Assembly (NCBI RefSeq): GCF_050908235.1
Contig: NZ_CP194340.1
Reading direction: 5' to 3' (one strand)
Source of the DNA: Pseudoramibacter alactolyticus
GTDB lineage: Bacteria > Bacillota > Clostridia > Eubacteriales > Eubacteriaceae
Length of the DNA stretch: 64,000 nt
The notes below the pieces were generated by a model that saw nothing but the letters and a program-made list of their open reading frames with translations, had not been told where the DNA came from and searched no databases. Every line of letters starts with the position of its first letter. The stretch's first letter is position 1. Shown here in pieces: positions 24,448 to 32,694 of the stretch. The position numbers and the translations under genes were made by a program.

Positions 24448-24918
24448 TCAGTCGTCGTCCATAATCGCCTTTTCCCGGGCGCGCATGGCCTGCTTGTCAT
24501 CCGGATCCATATGATCGTAACCCAGCAGATGCAGCACCGAGTGCACCGTAAGATAGCACATTTCCCGCTCAAAACCGGTGCCGTAAGTCTCGCCCTGTTC
24601 GGCCGCGCGCCGGGGATTAAGCACGATATCTCCCAGCAATATCGGCAGATCCGATGGTGCCGTCAGCGCCGCCATCCCCTCGGGAAATACCAGCATGGGG
24701 AAAGAGAGCACATCCGTTACCCGGTCGATGCCGCGGTAATTGGCGTTGAGCATGCGGATGGTCTCCGGGCTCACCAGGGTCAGCGAAACCTCCAGGATCA
24801 GCTTGTCGACAAGCACGTTCTCGCTCGCCAGCGTCTTTCGGATACAGGTCTGCATTTTCGCCCAAAGCGCCTCTGAAAGCACCTCGTCCGTCTGATTTTC
24901 AAATTGAATGGTCAGCAT
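24448..24918 (-). CDS. ybeY: Endoribonuclease YbeY (rRNA maturation factor)
   Basis: YbeY is a zinc-dependent RNase that acts in 16S rRNA processing. The 156-residue protein carries the family's RxLNxxYRGID-like segment (MLNANYRGIDRVTDVLSFPM), the ILLGDIVLN strand and the zinc motif HSVLHLLGYDH (three His). The ATG at 24918 follows AGAGGAC and overlaps the end of phoH by 20 bases; the 84-codon longer frame is inside phoH in another frame. Confidence 0.95.
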   Translation of the reverse strand: MLTIQFENQTDEVLSEALWAKMQTCIRKTLASENVLVDKLILEVSLTLVSPETIRMLNANYRGIDRVTDVLSFPMLVFPEGMAALTAPSDLPILLGDIVLNPRRAAEQGETYGTGFEREMCYLTVHSVLHLLGYDHMDPDDKQAMRAREKAIMDDD

Positions 24919-25921
24919 GTCCGTCCTCTTTTTTCGCCTCGCGTTTCGCGCGTCGGTCGGCCAGTTTTTTATCGTGTTTTTCGTAGGCTTCGATGATGCG
25001 CTGCACCAAACGATGGCGAACCACATCGTTGAAGCTGAATTCCACAAAGGCGATGCCCTTAATATTTTTAAGAATGCGCCGGGCTTCTTTAAGCCCCGAA
25101 CGTTTTCCGCTGGGCAGATCGATCTGGGTGATGTCCCCGGTGACGAGCACCTTGGAACCTGTGCCAAAGCGCGTCAAGAACATCTTCATCTGCTCCGGCG
25201 TGGTGTTCTGGGCTTCATCGAGGATGATATAGGCGTTTTCGAGGGTGCGCCCGCGCATATAGGCCAAAGGCGCCACTTCAATCAGGCCCTTTTCCATATT
25301 GCGCTCAAAGGCTTCCGGCCCCATGATTTCAAACAGCGCGTCATAAAGCGGCCGAAGGTAGGGATCCACCTTATCCTGCAGATCGCCGGGCAAAAATCCG
25401 AGTTTTTCGCCGGCTTCCACCGCCGGCCGGGTGAGAATCAGGCGGTCCACCTCGCCGTTTTTAAAAGCGGTGATGGCCATGGCCATGGCGAGATAGGTTT
25501 TGCCCGTTCCCGCCGGCCCAATGCCAAAGACCATATCGTTTTGGCGAATGGCCTCGATGTAGCGGTGCTGCCCCAAGGTTTTGGCCCGGATCGGCTTGCC
25601 CCGGGTCGTGAAGCAAATGATGTCGTCCGACAGACTGCTGAACTGTTCTTCAATTCCCTTACGCTGCAGACCGATGATGTAATGGGTGGTGTCAGCGGAG
25701 ATATCGCCGTCTTTTTGGATGACCTTCACCATCTCGTCCACCACCCGGGCGGCGGCGGCCACCGGAACGGCTTCCCCCGTCAGGATCACCGCCCCATCCG
25801 ACGCGCCCATCCGCACGCCGAGGGCCTGCTCAATCTGTTTGGCGTTGGCATCGTATTTGCCGAAAAGCACCGGCATCACATCCGCATTATCGATTCGTAT
25901 TTCTTGTTTGATTTTTTCCAA
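24899..25921 (-). CDS. phoH: PhoH family ATPase
   Basis: The 340-residue protein has an N-terminal KH-like part and a C-terminal RNA helicase-like ATPase with Walker A GPAGTGKT (about residue 145), TRPAVEAGEKLGFLPGD, Walker B IILDEAQN and VTGDITQIDLP. It is thought to work in RNA metabolism together with YbeY. The start codon is TTG (25919-25921), with GAGGAGAAGGG ahead. It stands 18 bases after the histidine phosphatase gene. Confidence 0.95.
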   Translation of the reverse strand: MEKIKQEIRIDNADVMPVLFGKYDANAKQIEQALGVRMGASDGAVILTGEAVPVAAAARVVDEMVKVIQKDGDISADTTHYIIGLQRKGIEEQFSSLSDDIICFTTRGKPIRAKTLGQHRYIEAIRQNDMVFGIGPAGTGKTYLAMAMAITAFKNGEVDRLILTRPAVEAGEKLGFLPGDLQDKVDPYLRPLYDALFEIMGPEAFERNMEKGLIEVAPLAYMRGRTLENAYIILDEAQNTTPEQMKMFLTRFGTGSKVLVTGDITQIDLPSGKRSGLKEARRILKNIKGIAFVEFSFNDVVRHRLVQRIIEAYEKHDKKLADRRAKREAKKEDGHADHSI

Positions 25922-25938
25922 ACCCTTCTCCTCATGAA

Positions 25939-26550
25939 CTACTGATTATTATCGACCTGACCCAGGCTCTTCAAAATGCCATAACCGTCTGCACAATCGA
26001 CGACCGCGAAACCGCCGAGGGGGATCTCAAAATGCCAGCCGGCCTCAGGCGGCAGGGCCAAAAGCGCCGTCAGCAAGCTGCGCGCCACCCCGCCGTGGGT
26101 AATGACGACGATGGATGCGTCGCCGCTTTCCCAAACGCGGTCTAAAAATTGCCGGGCCCGGCCCATCACATCATCGGCGCTTTCCCCGCACGGCAGGCGG
26201 TAATGGGAAAAATCCGCGAGCCACCGCTGCCAGATTGCCGGCGCCTTGGCTTCGGCTTCCTCGGCCGTCAAGCCGTCAAAAATCCCGAAATCCATTTCCC
26301 GCAAATGGTCGCAAACCGTCACCGGGCGGGCCAGCCGCGCCGAGGCCCGGTCGGCCGCCTGTCGGGTCCGCTGCCGGGGACTGGTGTAGATTCGATCGAT
26401 TTTGCATTCGGCGTCCATCGCCGCAAGCCACTTCGCCATCGCCGCGCCGGTCGCCGCGCCGGCGGGCGTCAGCGGGGATTCGCTTTTGCCCAGATAGCGC
26501 CGTTCCACATTGCCCACGGTCTCGCCGTGGCGCATAATAATAACTCTCAT
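25939..26550 (-). CDS. Histidine phosphatase family protein
   Basis: The 203-residue protein is a branch-1 histidine phosphatase. It starts with IIMRHGETVGN (phosphohistidine at His8), has TSPRQRTRQAA, the HLREMDFGIFDGLTAEE segment and the second histidine in VVITHGGVARSLL. It resembles CobC/alpha-ribazole phosphatase-like and phosphoglycerate-mutase-like members, but no cobalamin gene is nearby and the substrate is open. The initiator has no Shine-Dalgarno sequence; a TATAAT lies only eight bases upstream, pointing to a leaderless message. It probably shares a transcript with phoH. Confidence 0.88.
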   Translation of the reverse strand: MRVIIMRHGETVGNVERRYLGKSESPLTPAGAATGAAMAKWLAAMDAECKIDRIYTSPRQRTRQAADRASARLARPVTVCDHLREMDFGIFDGLTAEEAEAKAPAIWQRWLADFSHYRLPCGESADDVMGRARQFLDRVWESGDASIVVITHGGVARSLLTALLALPPEAGWHFEIPLGGFAVVDCADGYGILKSLGQVDNNQ

Positions 26551-26558
26551 GATCTTTT

Positions 26559-26564
26559 ATTATA
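26559..26564 (-). promoter_or_regulatory. -10 box next to the start codon (leaderless promoter)
   Basis: TATAAT on the minus strand ends eight bases before the ATG at 26550, so transcription should begin on or next to the start codon. A weak TTTGTT/TTGTTT stands at the -35 distance. Confidence 0.6.
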
Positions 26565-26569
26565 ACGCA

Positions 26570-26620
26570 AGGGCGCCAAAAAACAAAGAGAAACCGATGC
26601 CATCGGGCTTCGGCTTCTCT
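26570..26620 (-). terminator. Intrinsic terminator of typA
   Basis: On the minus strand AGAGAAGCCGA pairs with TCGGTTTCTCT (one G-T pair) and is followed by TTGTTTTTTGG. It separates typA from the phosphatase-phoH cluster. Confidence 0.82.
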
Positions 26621-26636
26621 TGGCTTGTTATCGCGT

Positions 26637-28463
26637 TTAATTTTTGCCGCCACGGCGGTTGCGGCGGCGATCCAGTTCGGAAAGAATCTTCTTGCGCAGG
26701 CGAATGCTGTCCGGTGTGACTTCCACCAGCTCGTCGTCTTCAATAAATTCAAGGGCTTCTTCCAGCGAGAAGATCTTCGGATCGATGAGCTTGAGCGCCT
26801 CGTCAGAGCCGGAAGCCCGGGTATTCGTCAGCTTCTTGTTCTTGATCGGATTGACCACCATGTCGTCGCTGCGGTTGTTGATCCCAATGATCATCCCCTC
26901 GTAAACCGCCGTGCCCGGCCCCACCATCAGGGTGCCGCGGTCGCTGAGATTAAACAGCGAATAGGCCATGGTTTCGCCGGCCACGCCGGAAATGAGCACG
27001 CCGTTCTGCCGGTTCGGGATCTCACCCATGTAACGTTCAAAACTGTCGAAGCGGCGCACCAGCGTCCCCTCGCCGTGGGTGTCGTTGATAAATTCGCTCT
27101 GGAAGCCGAGCAGACCGCGGGTCGGCACGCGGAAGGTCATATCCGTCCAGCCTTCTTCCGAGCTCATGGTGCTCATCAGTCCCTTGCGCTGATTGAGCTT
27201 GGCAATGACCGTCCCGGAATATTCATCCGGCACATTGATCACCACTTCTTCCACCGGCTCCATCTTGTGGCCGGATGCATCCGTTTCAAAAATAACCTCC
27301 GGCTTGGACACGGCCAGTTCATAGCCTTCCCGGCGCATGTTCTCAATCAGGATGGACAAATGCAGCTCACCCCGACCCGAAACCTTAAAGCCTTCCGTGG
27401 TATCCGGCAGGGCTTCCACCGTCATCCCGACGTTGACCTCCAGTTCCTTTTCGAGACGGGCCTTCAGATGGCGCGTCGTCACAAACTTGCCGACGCGGCC
27501 GGCGAAGGGCGAGGTGTTCACAAAGAAATTCATCGACAGGGTCGGCTTTTCGATGTCGATCATTTCCATGGGCTGCACCTGGTCGATTTCGCCGATGGTC
27601 TCCCCGATGGAGATGTCCGGAATCCCGGAAACCACCGCAATATCGCCGGCAACCGCGTGATCCACCGCCACCCGGGAAAGGCCTTTATATACAAAAATCT
27701 GATTCACCTTGACCTTTTCGAAGCCGCCGTCGCGCTTGGCCACTTCCAGCGCGTCCCCCTCGTGGATCGTGCCCGTGGAAATGCGGCCGATGCCCAGCCG
27801 GCCGATATAATCGTCATAGGCCAGCGTCGACACCTGCATCTGCAGCGGATCGAGGCTCGTGTCCTCCTGAATGCCCACGTGTTTGATGATGGTATCAAAC
27901 AGCGGCGTCAGATCGGTATTGTCGTCGGCCATTTCGTATTTCGCGATCCCTTCCTTGGCGATCCCGTAAAGAATCGGGAAATCCAGCTGCTCATCGCTCG
28001 CGTGCAGCTCCACGAAAAGATCGAACACTTCGTCCACCACCTCTTCGGCGCGCTGGTCCTTTTTGTCGATCTTGTTGATGAAAAGAATCGGCCGCAGCCC
28101 TTGTTCCAGGGATTTGTTGAGCACGAAACGCGTCTGGGGCATGGGGCCTTCGCCGGCGTCCACCAGCAGAATCACCGTATCCACCGTCTTGAGGATGCGT
28201 TCCACCTCGGAGGAAAAATCGGCGTGGCCCGGGGTGTCGACGATATTGATTTTGATGTTGTCGTGCATCACCGAACAATTTTTGGAATAGATGGTGATCC
28301 CACGTTCCCGCTCGAGGTCGTCCGAGTCCATGATGCAGTCCACCACTTCCTGATTGTCGCGGAAAACGTGGCTCTGATTCAAAAATGCGTCGACCAGCGT
28401 CGACTTGCCGGCGTCGACATGGGCGATGACTGCGATGTTCATAATGGGGTTTTCTTGTTTCAC
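26637..28463 (-). CDS. typA: Ribosome-associated GTPase TypA/BipA
   Basis: BipA is a translational GTPase that helps 50S assembly and stress adaptation. The 608-residue protein has the G1 motif AHVDAGKSTLVDAF, RERGITI (G2), DTPGHADF (G3), FINKIDK (G4), then domains II, III and V and the BipA C-terminal domain (GPGTAVYEGMIIGINNRSDD). It ends with a basic RRRNRRGGKN tail. The start is GTG with AGGAG seven bases upstream. Own promoter within the 3' end of the gene upstream. Confidence 0.96.
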   Translation of the reverse strand: MKQENPIMNIAVIAHVDAGKSTLVDAFLNQSHVFRDNQEVVDCIMDSDDLERERGITIYSKNCSVMHDNIKINIVDTPGHADFSSEVERILKTVDTVILLVDAGEGPMPQTRFVLNKSLEQGLRPILFINKIDKKDQRAEEVVDEVFDLFVELHASDEQLDFPILYGIAKEGIAKYEMADDNTDLTPLFDTIIKHVGIQEDTSLDPLQMQVSTLAYDDYIGRLGIGRISTGTIHEGDALEVAKRDGGFEKVKVNQIFVYKGLSRVAVDHAVAGDIAVVSGIPDISIGETIGEIDQVQPMEMIDIEKPTLSMNFFVNTSPFAGRVGKFVTTRHLKARLEKELEVNVGMTVEALPDTTEGFKVSGRGELHLSILIENMRREGYELAVSKPEVIFETDASGHKMEPVEEVVINVPDEYSGTVIAKLNQRKGLMSTMSSEEGWTDMTFRVPTRGLLGFQSEFINDTHGEGTLVRRFDSFERYMGEIPNRQNGVLISGVAGETMAYSLFNLSDRGTLMVGPGTAVYEGMIIGINNRSDDMVVNPIKNKKLTNTRASGSDEALKLIDPKIFSLEEALEFIEDDELVEVTPDSIRLRKKILSELDRRRNRRGGKN

Positions 28464-28527
28464 TTGCTTCTCCTGCCTGTAGTTTGTATTTCTGCCCGCT
28501 GCCGGGCCAATCGTCTGTAACCCAATT

Positions 28528-28556
28528 ATTTTATAGCAGATTTCATCAATTTACAA
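28528..28556 (-). promoter_or_regulatory. Promoter of typA
   Basis: On the minus strand TTGTAA (28556-28551) and TAAAAT (28533-28528) are 17 bases apart, preceded by an extended TGCTA. It overlaps the last codons of the eutH-like gene. Confidence 0.65.
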
Positions 28557-29703
28557 GTTCTTTCACATCATTTTCATCATTCTTATTCGGCGCCGTCCTT
28601 TTCTTTCGAACGGTTCCTTCGCCATCTTTTGTGTGGTCCAGCGTCACGGCGGCCATTCCCGCCGCCAAAACCCCGGCGATGAGCTTGGCCACAATCATCG
28701 GGATCACATCATCCGGCGCGTTGGCCGAGGCAAAAGCCATCTGCCCGGCGAGGCAATAAGCCCCCGGTGTTAAAAATGCGATCGCCACCACCTTGCCGCG
28801 GTCGTCCATTTCGCCCACCATTTTATAGGCGGGAATACTGTTGGCCAGCGAAGCCAATATCCCCGCCGCCGTTGCCTCGTTCACCCCCGTCCATCGTCCG
28901 ATGCCATTCAACGGCTTTGACAAAATCCGCGTCAAAAACCGGATGAAGGGAAAGGCCCCGGCCAGGGTGACAGCAGTGCGCCCGACGATGATAAACTGCG
29001 GGCGGATGGAAGCCATCCCCGGGATGATCGCGATGCCGGTGAGCTCCCTAAAAATGGCGCAGGCCAGGGAAATCACCGAGATGCCCATGATCAACCGCGA
29101 AAAAGTCGCAAAGCCCTTGAGCAGAGTTCCGGGCCTGCGCCACAAGCCCAGGGCAAGCAGCGCGGCCAATAGGGTCGCCGGTCCCAGATTAACGAGAATT
29201 TTAGCCGGCGGGATACCGCCGATGAGCGCCCCAAAAAAGGTGCCGACGGGCATGGCAATCACCCCCAGCATCGTCCCCCGCGCCAAAAATGGGTGATGGC
29301 GTTTATGCACCAATACCAGGGAAAGTGGAATATTGTAAAGTACTGTCGCTCCGAGCATCGATCCCAGAATGATCCCCGACAGCGCCCAAATCTGTCGGTC
29401 GCCGGTCATGACTCTGGCCAGGGCATAGCCGCCCATGTCGATGGGCAGCACGGATCCGGCGCATATGGCCGGATCCGCGCCAATGGCTTTAAAAAGCGGC
29501 GTCACCACCAACGTAAGCCCCCGCCCGATCACCGGCGCAAGACACATGAACCCGATCATTGACGCGGCCAACGCTCCCATCATGCCCAAACCCTCGTCAA
29601 ACGATTGACCATAACCGAAGTGATTATTCAAAAAAACCTTGTCGACGGCGCCCCAAAGCATAAAGCACGCCATGACAAAAAAGATGATCCGATTCGCTGC
29701 CAT
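28546..29703 (-). CDS. EutH-like ethanolamine transporter family protein
   Basis: The 385-residue protein has about ten membrane helices and follows EutH in pattern: MLWGAVDKVF near the start, GYGQSFDEGLGMMGALAASMIG, GSVLPIDMGGYALA, LGSMLGATVLYNIPLSL, and LASLANSIPAYKMVGEMDDRG. EutH moves ethanolamine into cells. The ATG at 29703 follows GGAGATGGAGGGG. No eutBC, microcompartment or regulator genes are nearby, so it is an orphan and its substrate may be something else. It ends in a charged, Lys/Asp/Asn-rich tail. Confidence 0.85.
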   Translation of the reverse strand: MAANRIIFFVMACFMLWGAVDKVFLNNHFGYGQSFDEGLGMMGALAASMIGFMCLAPVIGRGLTLVVTPLFKAIGADPAICAGSVLPIDMGGYALARVMTGDRQIWALSGIILGSMLGATVLYNIPLSLVLVHKRHHPFLARGTMLGVIAMPVGTFFGALIGGIPPAKILVNLGPATLLAALLALGLWRRPGTLLKGFATFSRLIMGISVISLACAIFRELTGIAIIPGMASIRPQFIIVGRTAVTLAGAFPFIRFLTRILSKPLNGIGRWTGVNEATAAGILASLANSIPAYKMVGEMDDRGKVVAIAFLTPGAYCLAGQMAFASANAPDDVIPMIVAKLIAGVLAAGMAAVTLDHTKDGEGTVRKKRTAPNKNDENDVKELVN

Positions 29704-29831
29704 TGCCCCTCCATCTCCGTCACCGAAAAACGGCTTTAAACCGACTGCACATTTTAAAATAGCATATTCTCCCGCCATAGTCTGTGCCGCTTTTCTGATT
29801 TTTTTGACCATTTTGAATGGCCGGCGCATCA

Positions 29832-29863
29832 AAAAATCCGCTGCCTTCCGGCAGCGGATTTTT
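29832..29863. terminator. Strong intrinsic terminator after the SPFH gene
   Basis: A 14-bp perfect stem AAAAATCCGCTGCC/GGCAGCGGATTTTT with a four-base loop. It stops the minus-strand SPFH transcript before the eutH-like gene. Confidence 0.92.
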
Positions 29864-29889
29864 AAATTAGACGCGTCAGCGCTTCCCAT

Positions 29890-30825
29890 TCACGCCTTTG
29901 ATGGGACATCGGCCGAAACGGCCATATCCGAGGGCACTTGTGGCTTCGCATCAGCCAAGGCTTCTCCGGCGACCCCCAAACCGGCCACGAGATGCGACAA
30001 CTCCGCCGGCATATAAATCTTCGTCGCCTGACCGTCGGCCATGTCCTTCAGGGCCTCGATGCTCTTGTATTTTAAGACCGGATCGGTGATTTTGACGTCG
30101 CGCAGCATCGCCAAACCGTCGGCTTTGGCCTGGGCCACCAAAAGCAGGGATTTCGCCTCCCCTTCAGCCAAAGCGATGCGGGCGTCCTTTTCGGCTTCGG
30201 CAGCGAGGATCTTTGCGCGTTTATCTCCTTCGGCTCGGGAGACCACCGCTTCCTGATGGGCCTGAGCTTCAAGCACGGTCTGGCGGCGCTCCCGTTCGGC
30301 GCGCATCTGCTTGGTCATAACTTCTTCGATTTCAGCCGGCGGCTGGATGTTTTTAATTTCAACCCGGGTCACCTTGATGCCCCAGGGATCGGTGGCTTCG
30401 TCCAGGATGGCCTGCATCTGTCCGTTGATGGCTTCCCGGCTGGTGAGGGTCTGGTCGAGTTCCATATCGCCGATGATGTTGCGCAGGGTGGTCGCCGAGA
30501 GATTTTGCAGACCGGCAATGGGATTCTCGATGCCATAGGTATACAGCTGGGAGTCGAACACCCGCATGAACACCACCGAGTCGATCTGCATCGTCACGTT
30601 GTCCTTGGTGATCACCGGCTGGGGCGGGAAGTCCAGCACCTGTTCCTTCAGCGATACCTTTCTGGCAATGCGTTCGATAAACGGCACCTTGATGTGGATG
30701 CCCGCGGTCCAAGTGCATTTGTATTTGCCCAGCCGCTCAATGACGTAGCTTTCCGCCTGGGGCACAATGCGCACATTGAGCACCACCAGAACAATAATCA
30801 GCGCGATCAAAATCAATAAAAACAT
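29890..30825 (-). CDS. SPFH/band 7 (stomatin-like) membrane protein
   Basis: The 311-residue protein has one N-terminal membrane helix (FLLILIALIIVLVVLNVRIV), then the SPFH domain with VPQAESYVIERLGKYKCTW, FPPQPVITKDNVTMQIDSVV and LRNIIGDMELDQTLTSRE, and a long Ala/Glu-rich coiled coil (residues 180-240: MRAERERRQTVLEAQAHQEA). This is the QmcA/stomatin arrangement, which builds membrane microdomains and is often tied to NfeD or FtsH; no nfeD is adjacent here. Ribosome site AAGGAGA. Own promoter. Confidence 0.93.
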   Translation of the reverse strand: MFLLILIALIIVLVVLNVRIVPQAESYVIERLGKYKCTWTAGIHIKVPFIERIARKVSLKEQVLDFPPQPVITKDNVTMQIDSVVFMRVFDSQLYTYGIENPIAGLQNLSATTLRNIIGDMELDQTLTSREAINGQMQAILDEATDPWGIKVTRVEIKNIQPPAEIEEVMTKQMRAERERRQTVLEAQAHQEAVVSRAEGDKRAKILAAEAEKDARIALAEGEAKSLLLVAQAKADGLAMLRDVKITDPVLKYKSIEALKDMADGQATKIYMPAELSHLVAGLGVAGEALADAKPQVPSDMAVSADVPSKA

Positions 30826-30892
30826 AGGTTCTCCTTGTCAATTATATGGAATACAATGCCGACACACAGAAATAGTGTGCATACATGCATTT

Positions 30893-30921
30893 ATTTTATA
30901 CAAAGGATCGCCCTTCGGCAA
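30893..30921 (-). promoter_or_regulatory. Promoter of the SPFH gene
   Basis: On the minus strand TTGCCG (30921-30916) and TAAAAT (30898-30893) are 17 bases apart. The leader of about 60 bases contains a small CACAC/GTGTG hairpin. Confidence 0.65.
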
Positions 30922-31024
30922 GAATTCTTAAAAATTTTTATCAAAGGCGGCCGGTCAGGCCATACCTTCCTGCCAGACCCAAGTCTAACCTCGGATACTC
31001 CGCTTTACCTGGCGCTCCCTTACT

Positions 31025-31332
31025 TTAGGATCGCTTCCGCAGATACGCGGCCGTTTGGAAATGGACGCACCGCAACAGCGCTTCCGAGGTGCCGGTGAAC
31101 AAAATCTCGCCGCCTCCCGGCTCCATATCGATGAATCCAGCTCGACCGGACGATCCGCTCCGGCCGATGTTTTACGATGACGATCGTCCGCAACCAATTT
31201 TCTGAGAAGGCTCAAGAGCATCCCCGCATCGCGACTGTGAAGTCCGGTGCTGGGCTCATCGAGAATGTAAATCCGGCCCTTCTTCTGAAGCTCGCCGGCG
31301 AGCTCGATGCGCTTTCTTCTTCTGGGGCACAA
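31025..31332 (-). pseudogene. UvrA-like ABC ATPase C-terminal remnant
   Basis: On the minus strand the frame reads KRIELAGELQKKGRIYILDEP and STGLHSRDAGMLLSLLRKL, the Walker B and following helix of the second ATPase domain of UvrA-type proteins. After VELDSS the frame fails, while another frame continues MEPGGGEILFTGTSEALL and ends LRKRS with a stop at 31025, matching the end of UvrA (GG-x-V-x-x-x-GTPEEL). Only about the last tenth of the gene is left, with at least one frameshift. It is a decayed relic of a UvrA paralogue, e.g. a drug-resistance-type UvrA. Confidence 0.75.
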
Positions 31333-31337
31333 TCAAA

Positions 31338-31382
31338 AAGAATCTGAATTCAGATTCCGATAGACTCCGATTTCGGATTCTT
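31338..31382. repeat. Nested palindromes upstream of the UvrA remnant
   Basis: GAATCTGAATTCAGATTC (31340-31357) is a perfect 18-base palindrome. It sits inside a larger pairing of AAGAATC (31338-31344) with GGATTCTT (31375-31382). This may be the scar of a lost mobile element or a cruciform/regulatory site. The following 31383-31545 contains no gene. Confidence 0.5.
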
Positions 31383-31545
31383 GTCAAGATTTTTATGCGC
31401 TTATCAACCATTTAGACGCTTTAACGCTTTCCCCCCTTCTTAAAATCTTGAAAATTTCGCTACCCTGATCGCGCGCTGCGCTTCAAACTCCCGCGCGCTG
31501 TGCGACGGGCCGCGGCTTCTTTTCATGATGATTTTCTCCAATATA

Positions 31546-31575
31546 AAAACCCCGAAACACATGAGTTTCGGGGCT
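31546..31575 (-). terminator. Intrinsic terminator of rplM-rpsI
   Basis: On the minus strand a nine-bp perfect stem CCCCGAAAC/GTTTCGGGG is followed by TTTTTA. It ends the rplM-rpsI operon. Confidence 0.9.
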
Positions 31576-31603
31576 TGTGATCCATGTGGTGGTTCTGTTC
31601 CGT

Positions 31604-31996
31604 TTAACGTTTCGAGAACTGCGGTGCACGGCGGGCTTTTTTAAGACCGTATTTCTTGCGTTCGACCATGCGGTCATCGCGGGTTAAGAAACCGGCCCGT
31701 TTCAGCTCCGGACGCAGGTTGTTATCCGCTTCGATCAGCGCGCGGGCAATGCCGTGGCGAATGGCACCGGCCTGACCGTTGAAGCCGCCGCCGTAAACAT
31801 TGACAATCACATCAAAACTGTCCAGCGTGTTGGTCAGGTTCAGGGGCTGGCGCGCGATCATTTTCAGCGTTTCAAGACCAAAATAATCGTCAATATTGCG
31901 GCCGTTAATGACAAATTGACCGTCACCAGGCAGCAAACGCACTCTGGCTACGGACGTCTTTCTTCTACCAGTTCCAAAATATTGTACTTTAGCCAT
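31604..31996 (-). CDS. rpsI: 30S ribosomal protein S9
   Basis: The 130-residue protein is full length. It shows YFGTGRRKTSVARVRLLPG at the N-terminus, GGGFNGQAGAIRHGIARAL in the middle and the conserved tail ERKKYGLKKARRAPQFSKR, whose final Lys-Arg reaches the P-site tRNA. It follows rplM by 21 bases, the usual two-gene operon. Confidence 0.98.
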   Translation of the reverse strand: MAKVQYFGTGRRKTSVARVRLLPGDGQFVINGRNIDDYFGLETLKMIARQPLNLTNTLDSFDVIVNVYGGGFNGQAGAIRHGIARALIEADNNLRPELKRAGFLTRDDRMVERKKYGLKKARRAPQFSKR

Positions 31997-32017
31997 CTGT
32001 TAGTGTCCTCCCTGTGA

Positions 32018-32455
32018 TTAAAATGCCAATGTTTCCGGCTGCTGCGCCGCGTGGGGATGATCCGCCCCGGCATAAACGCGAAGTTTGGTCATCACCTGAG
32101 CACCCAGCTTGTTGTGAGGAATCATGCCTTTAACCGCTTTATAAACGGCCAGTTCCGGTTTTTCCTGCATAAAGCGCCGATAGACAGTTTCCTTCAGACC
32201 ACCCGGATGCCCGGAATAGGTTTTGTACAATTTCTGATCCAATTTCTTTCCGGTCAGGCAAACCTTGTCCGCATTGACAATAATGACAAAGTCGCCGCAG
32301 TCGACGTGGGGGGTGAAGTACGGTTTATTCTTGCCTCTAAGTACGGTTGCAACTTCGGTCGCCAGACGGCCCAGCACCATGTCCGTGGCGTCAACGACGT
32401 ACCATTTGCGTTCTATTTCCTGAGATTTAGCCATTTTGGTGGCATATGCTTTCAT
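32018..32455 (-). CDS. rplM: 50S ribosomal protein L13
   Basis: The 145-residue protein has the L13 landmarks ERKWYVVDATDMVLGRLATE, YFTPHVDCGDFVIIVNADK, KTYSGHPGGLKE and AVKGMIPHNKLG. It starts at an ATG preceded by GAGGAGG, which gives an 8-residue extension before MAKSQEIERKW. First gene of the rplM-rpsI operon, with a structured leader. Confidence 0.97.
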   Translation of the reverse strand: MKAYATKMAKSQEIERKWYVVDATDMVLGRLATEVATVLRGKNKPYFTPHVDCGDFVIIVNADKVCLTGKKLDQKLYKTYSGHPGGLKETVYRRFMQEKPELAVYKAVKGMIPHNKLGAQVMTKLRVYAGADHPHAAQQPETLAF

Positions 32456-32459
32456 CTCA

Positions 32460-32595
32460 TGTCCTCCTCAAGTTTTTCTCGACTTTCGATCTTCGGTAAA
32501 AGTGGGAAAATTATCGAAGCCACACCCTGCACCTGGGGCTAACCGGCACAGTAAAGTCCGTTTAATATTGTAGTATAAAGGCGGAAGCTTTGCAA
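32460..32595 (-). promoter_or_regulatory. Promoter and structured leader of rplM-rpsI
   Basis: On the minus strand TTGCAA (32595-32590) and TACAAT (32572-32567) are 17 bases apart. The roughly 105-base leader can fold into at least two hairpins (AGCCCCA/TGTGGCT-type with one mismatch, and CTTCG/CGAAG closed near the ribosome site). It is in the position of the L13 leader known from Firmicutes, where the protein represses its own operon; I cannot confirm the Rfam consensus by eye. Confidence 0.55.
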
Positions 32596-32663
32596 ATAAT
32601 TTTTTGAAATTTTCCATCGAAATGTGAAGCGGCTCTCATCGCTCCCATCAACCCGCTTTTTCC

Positions 32664-32694
32664 AAAATTAAAAGAACCCGCAGGTTCTTTTAAT
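32664..32694 (-). terminator. Intrinsic terminator of ecf-truA
   Basis: A 12-bp perfect stem ATTAAAAGAACC/GGTTCTTTTAAT with a four-base loop overlaps the truA stop; the minus strand ends in TTTTAATTTT. Confidence 0.88.

Noticed and set aside
26625..28520. A 631-codon plus-strand frame opposite typA.
   Set aside because: It mirrors typA codons and is rich in His, Phe and Val as expected for an antisense shadow; typA is certain.
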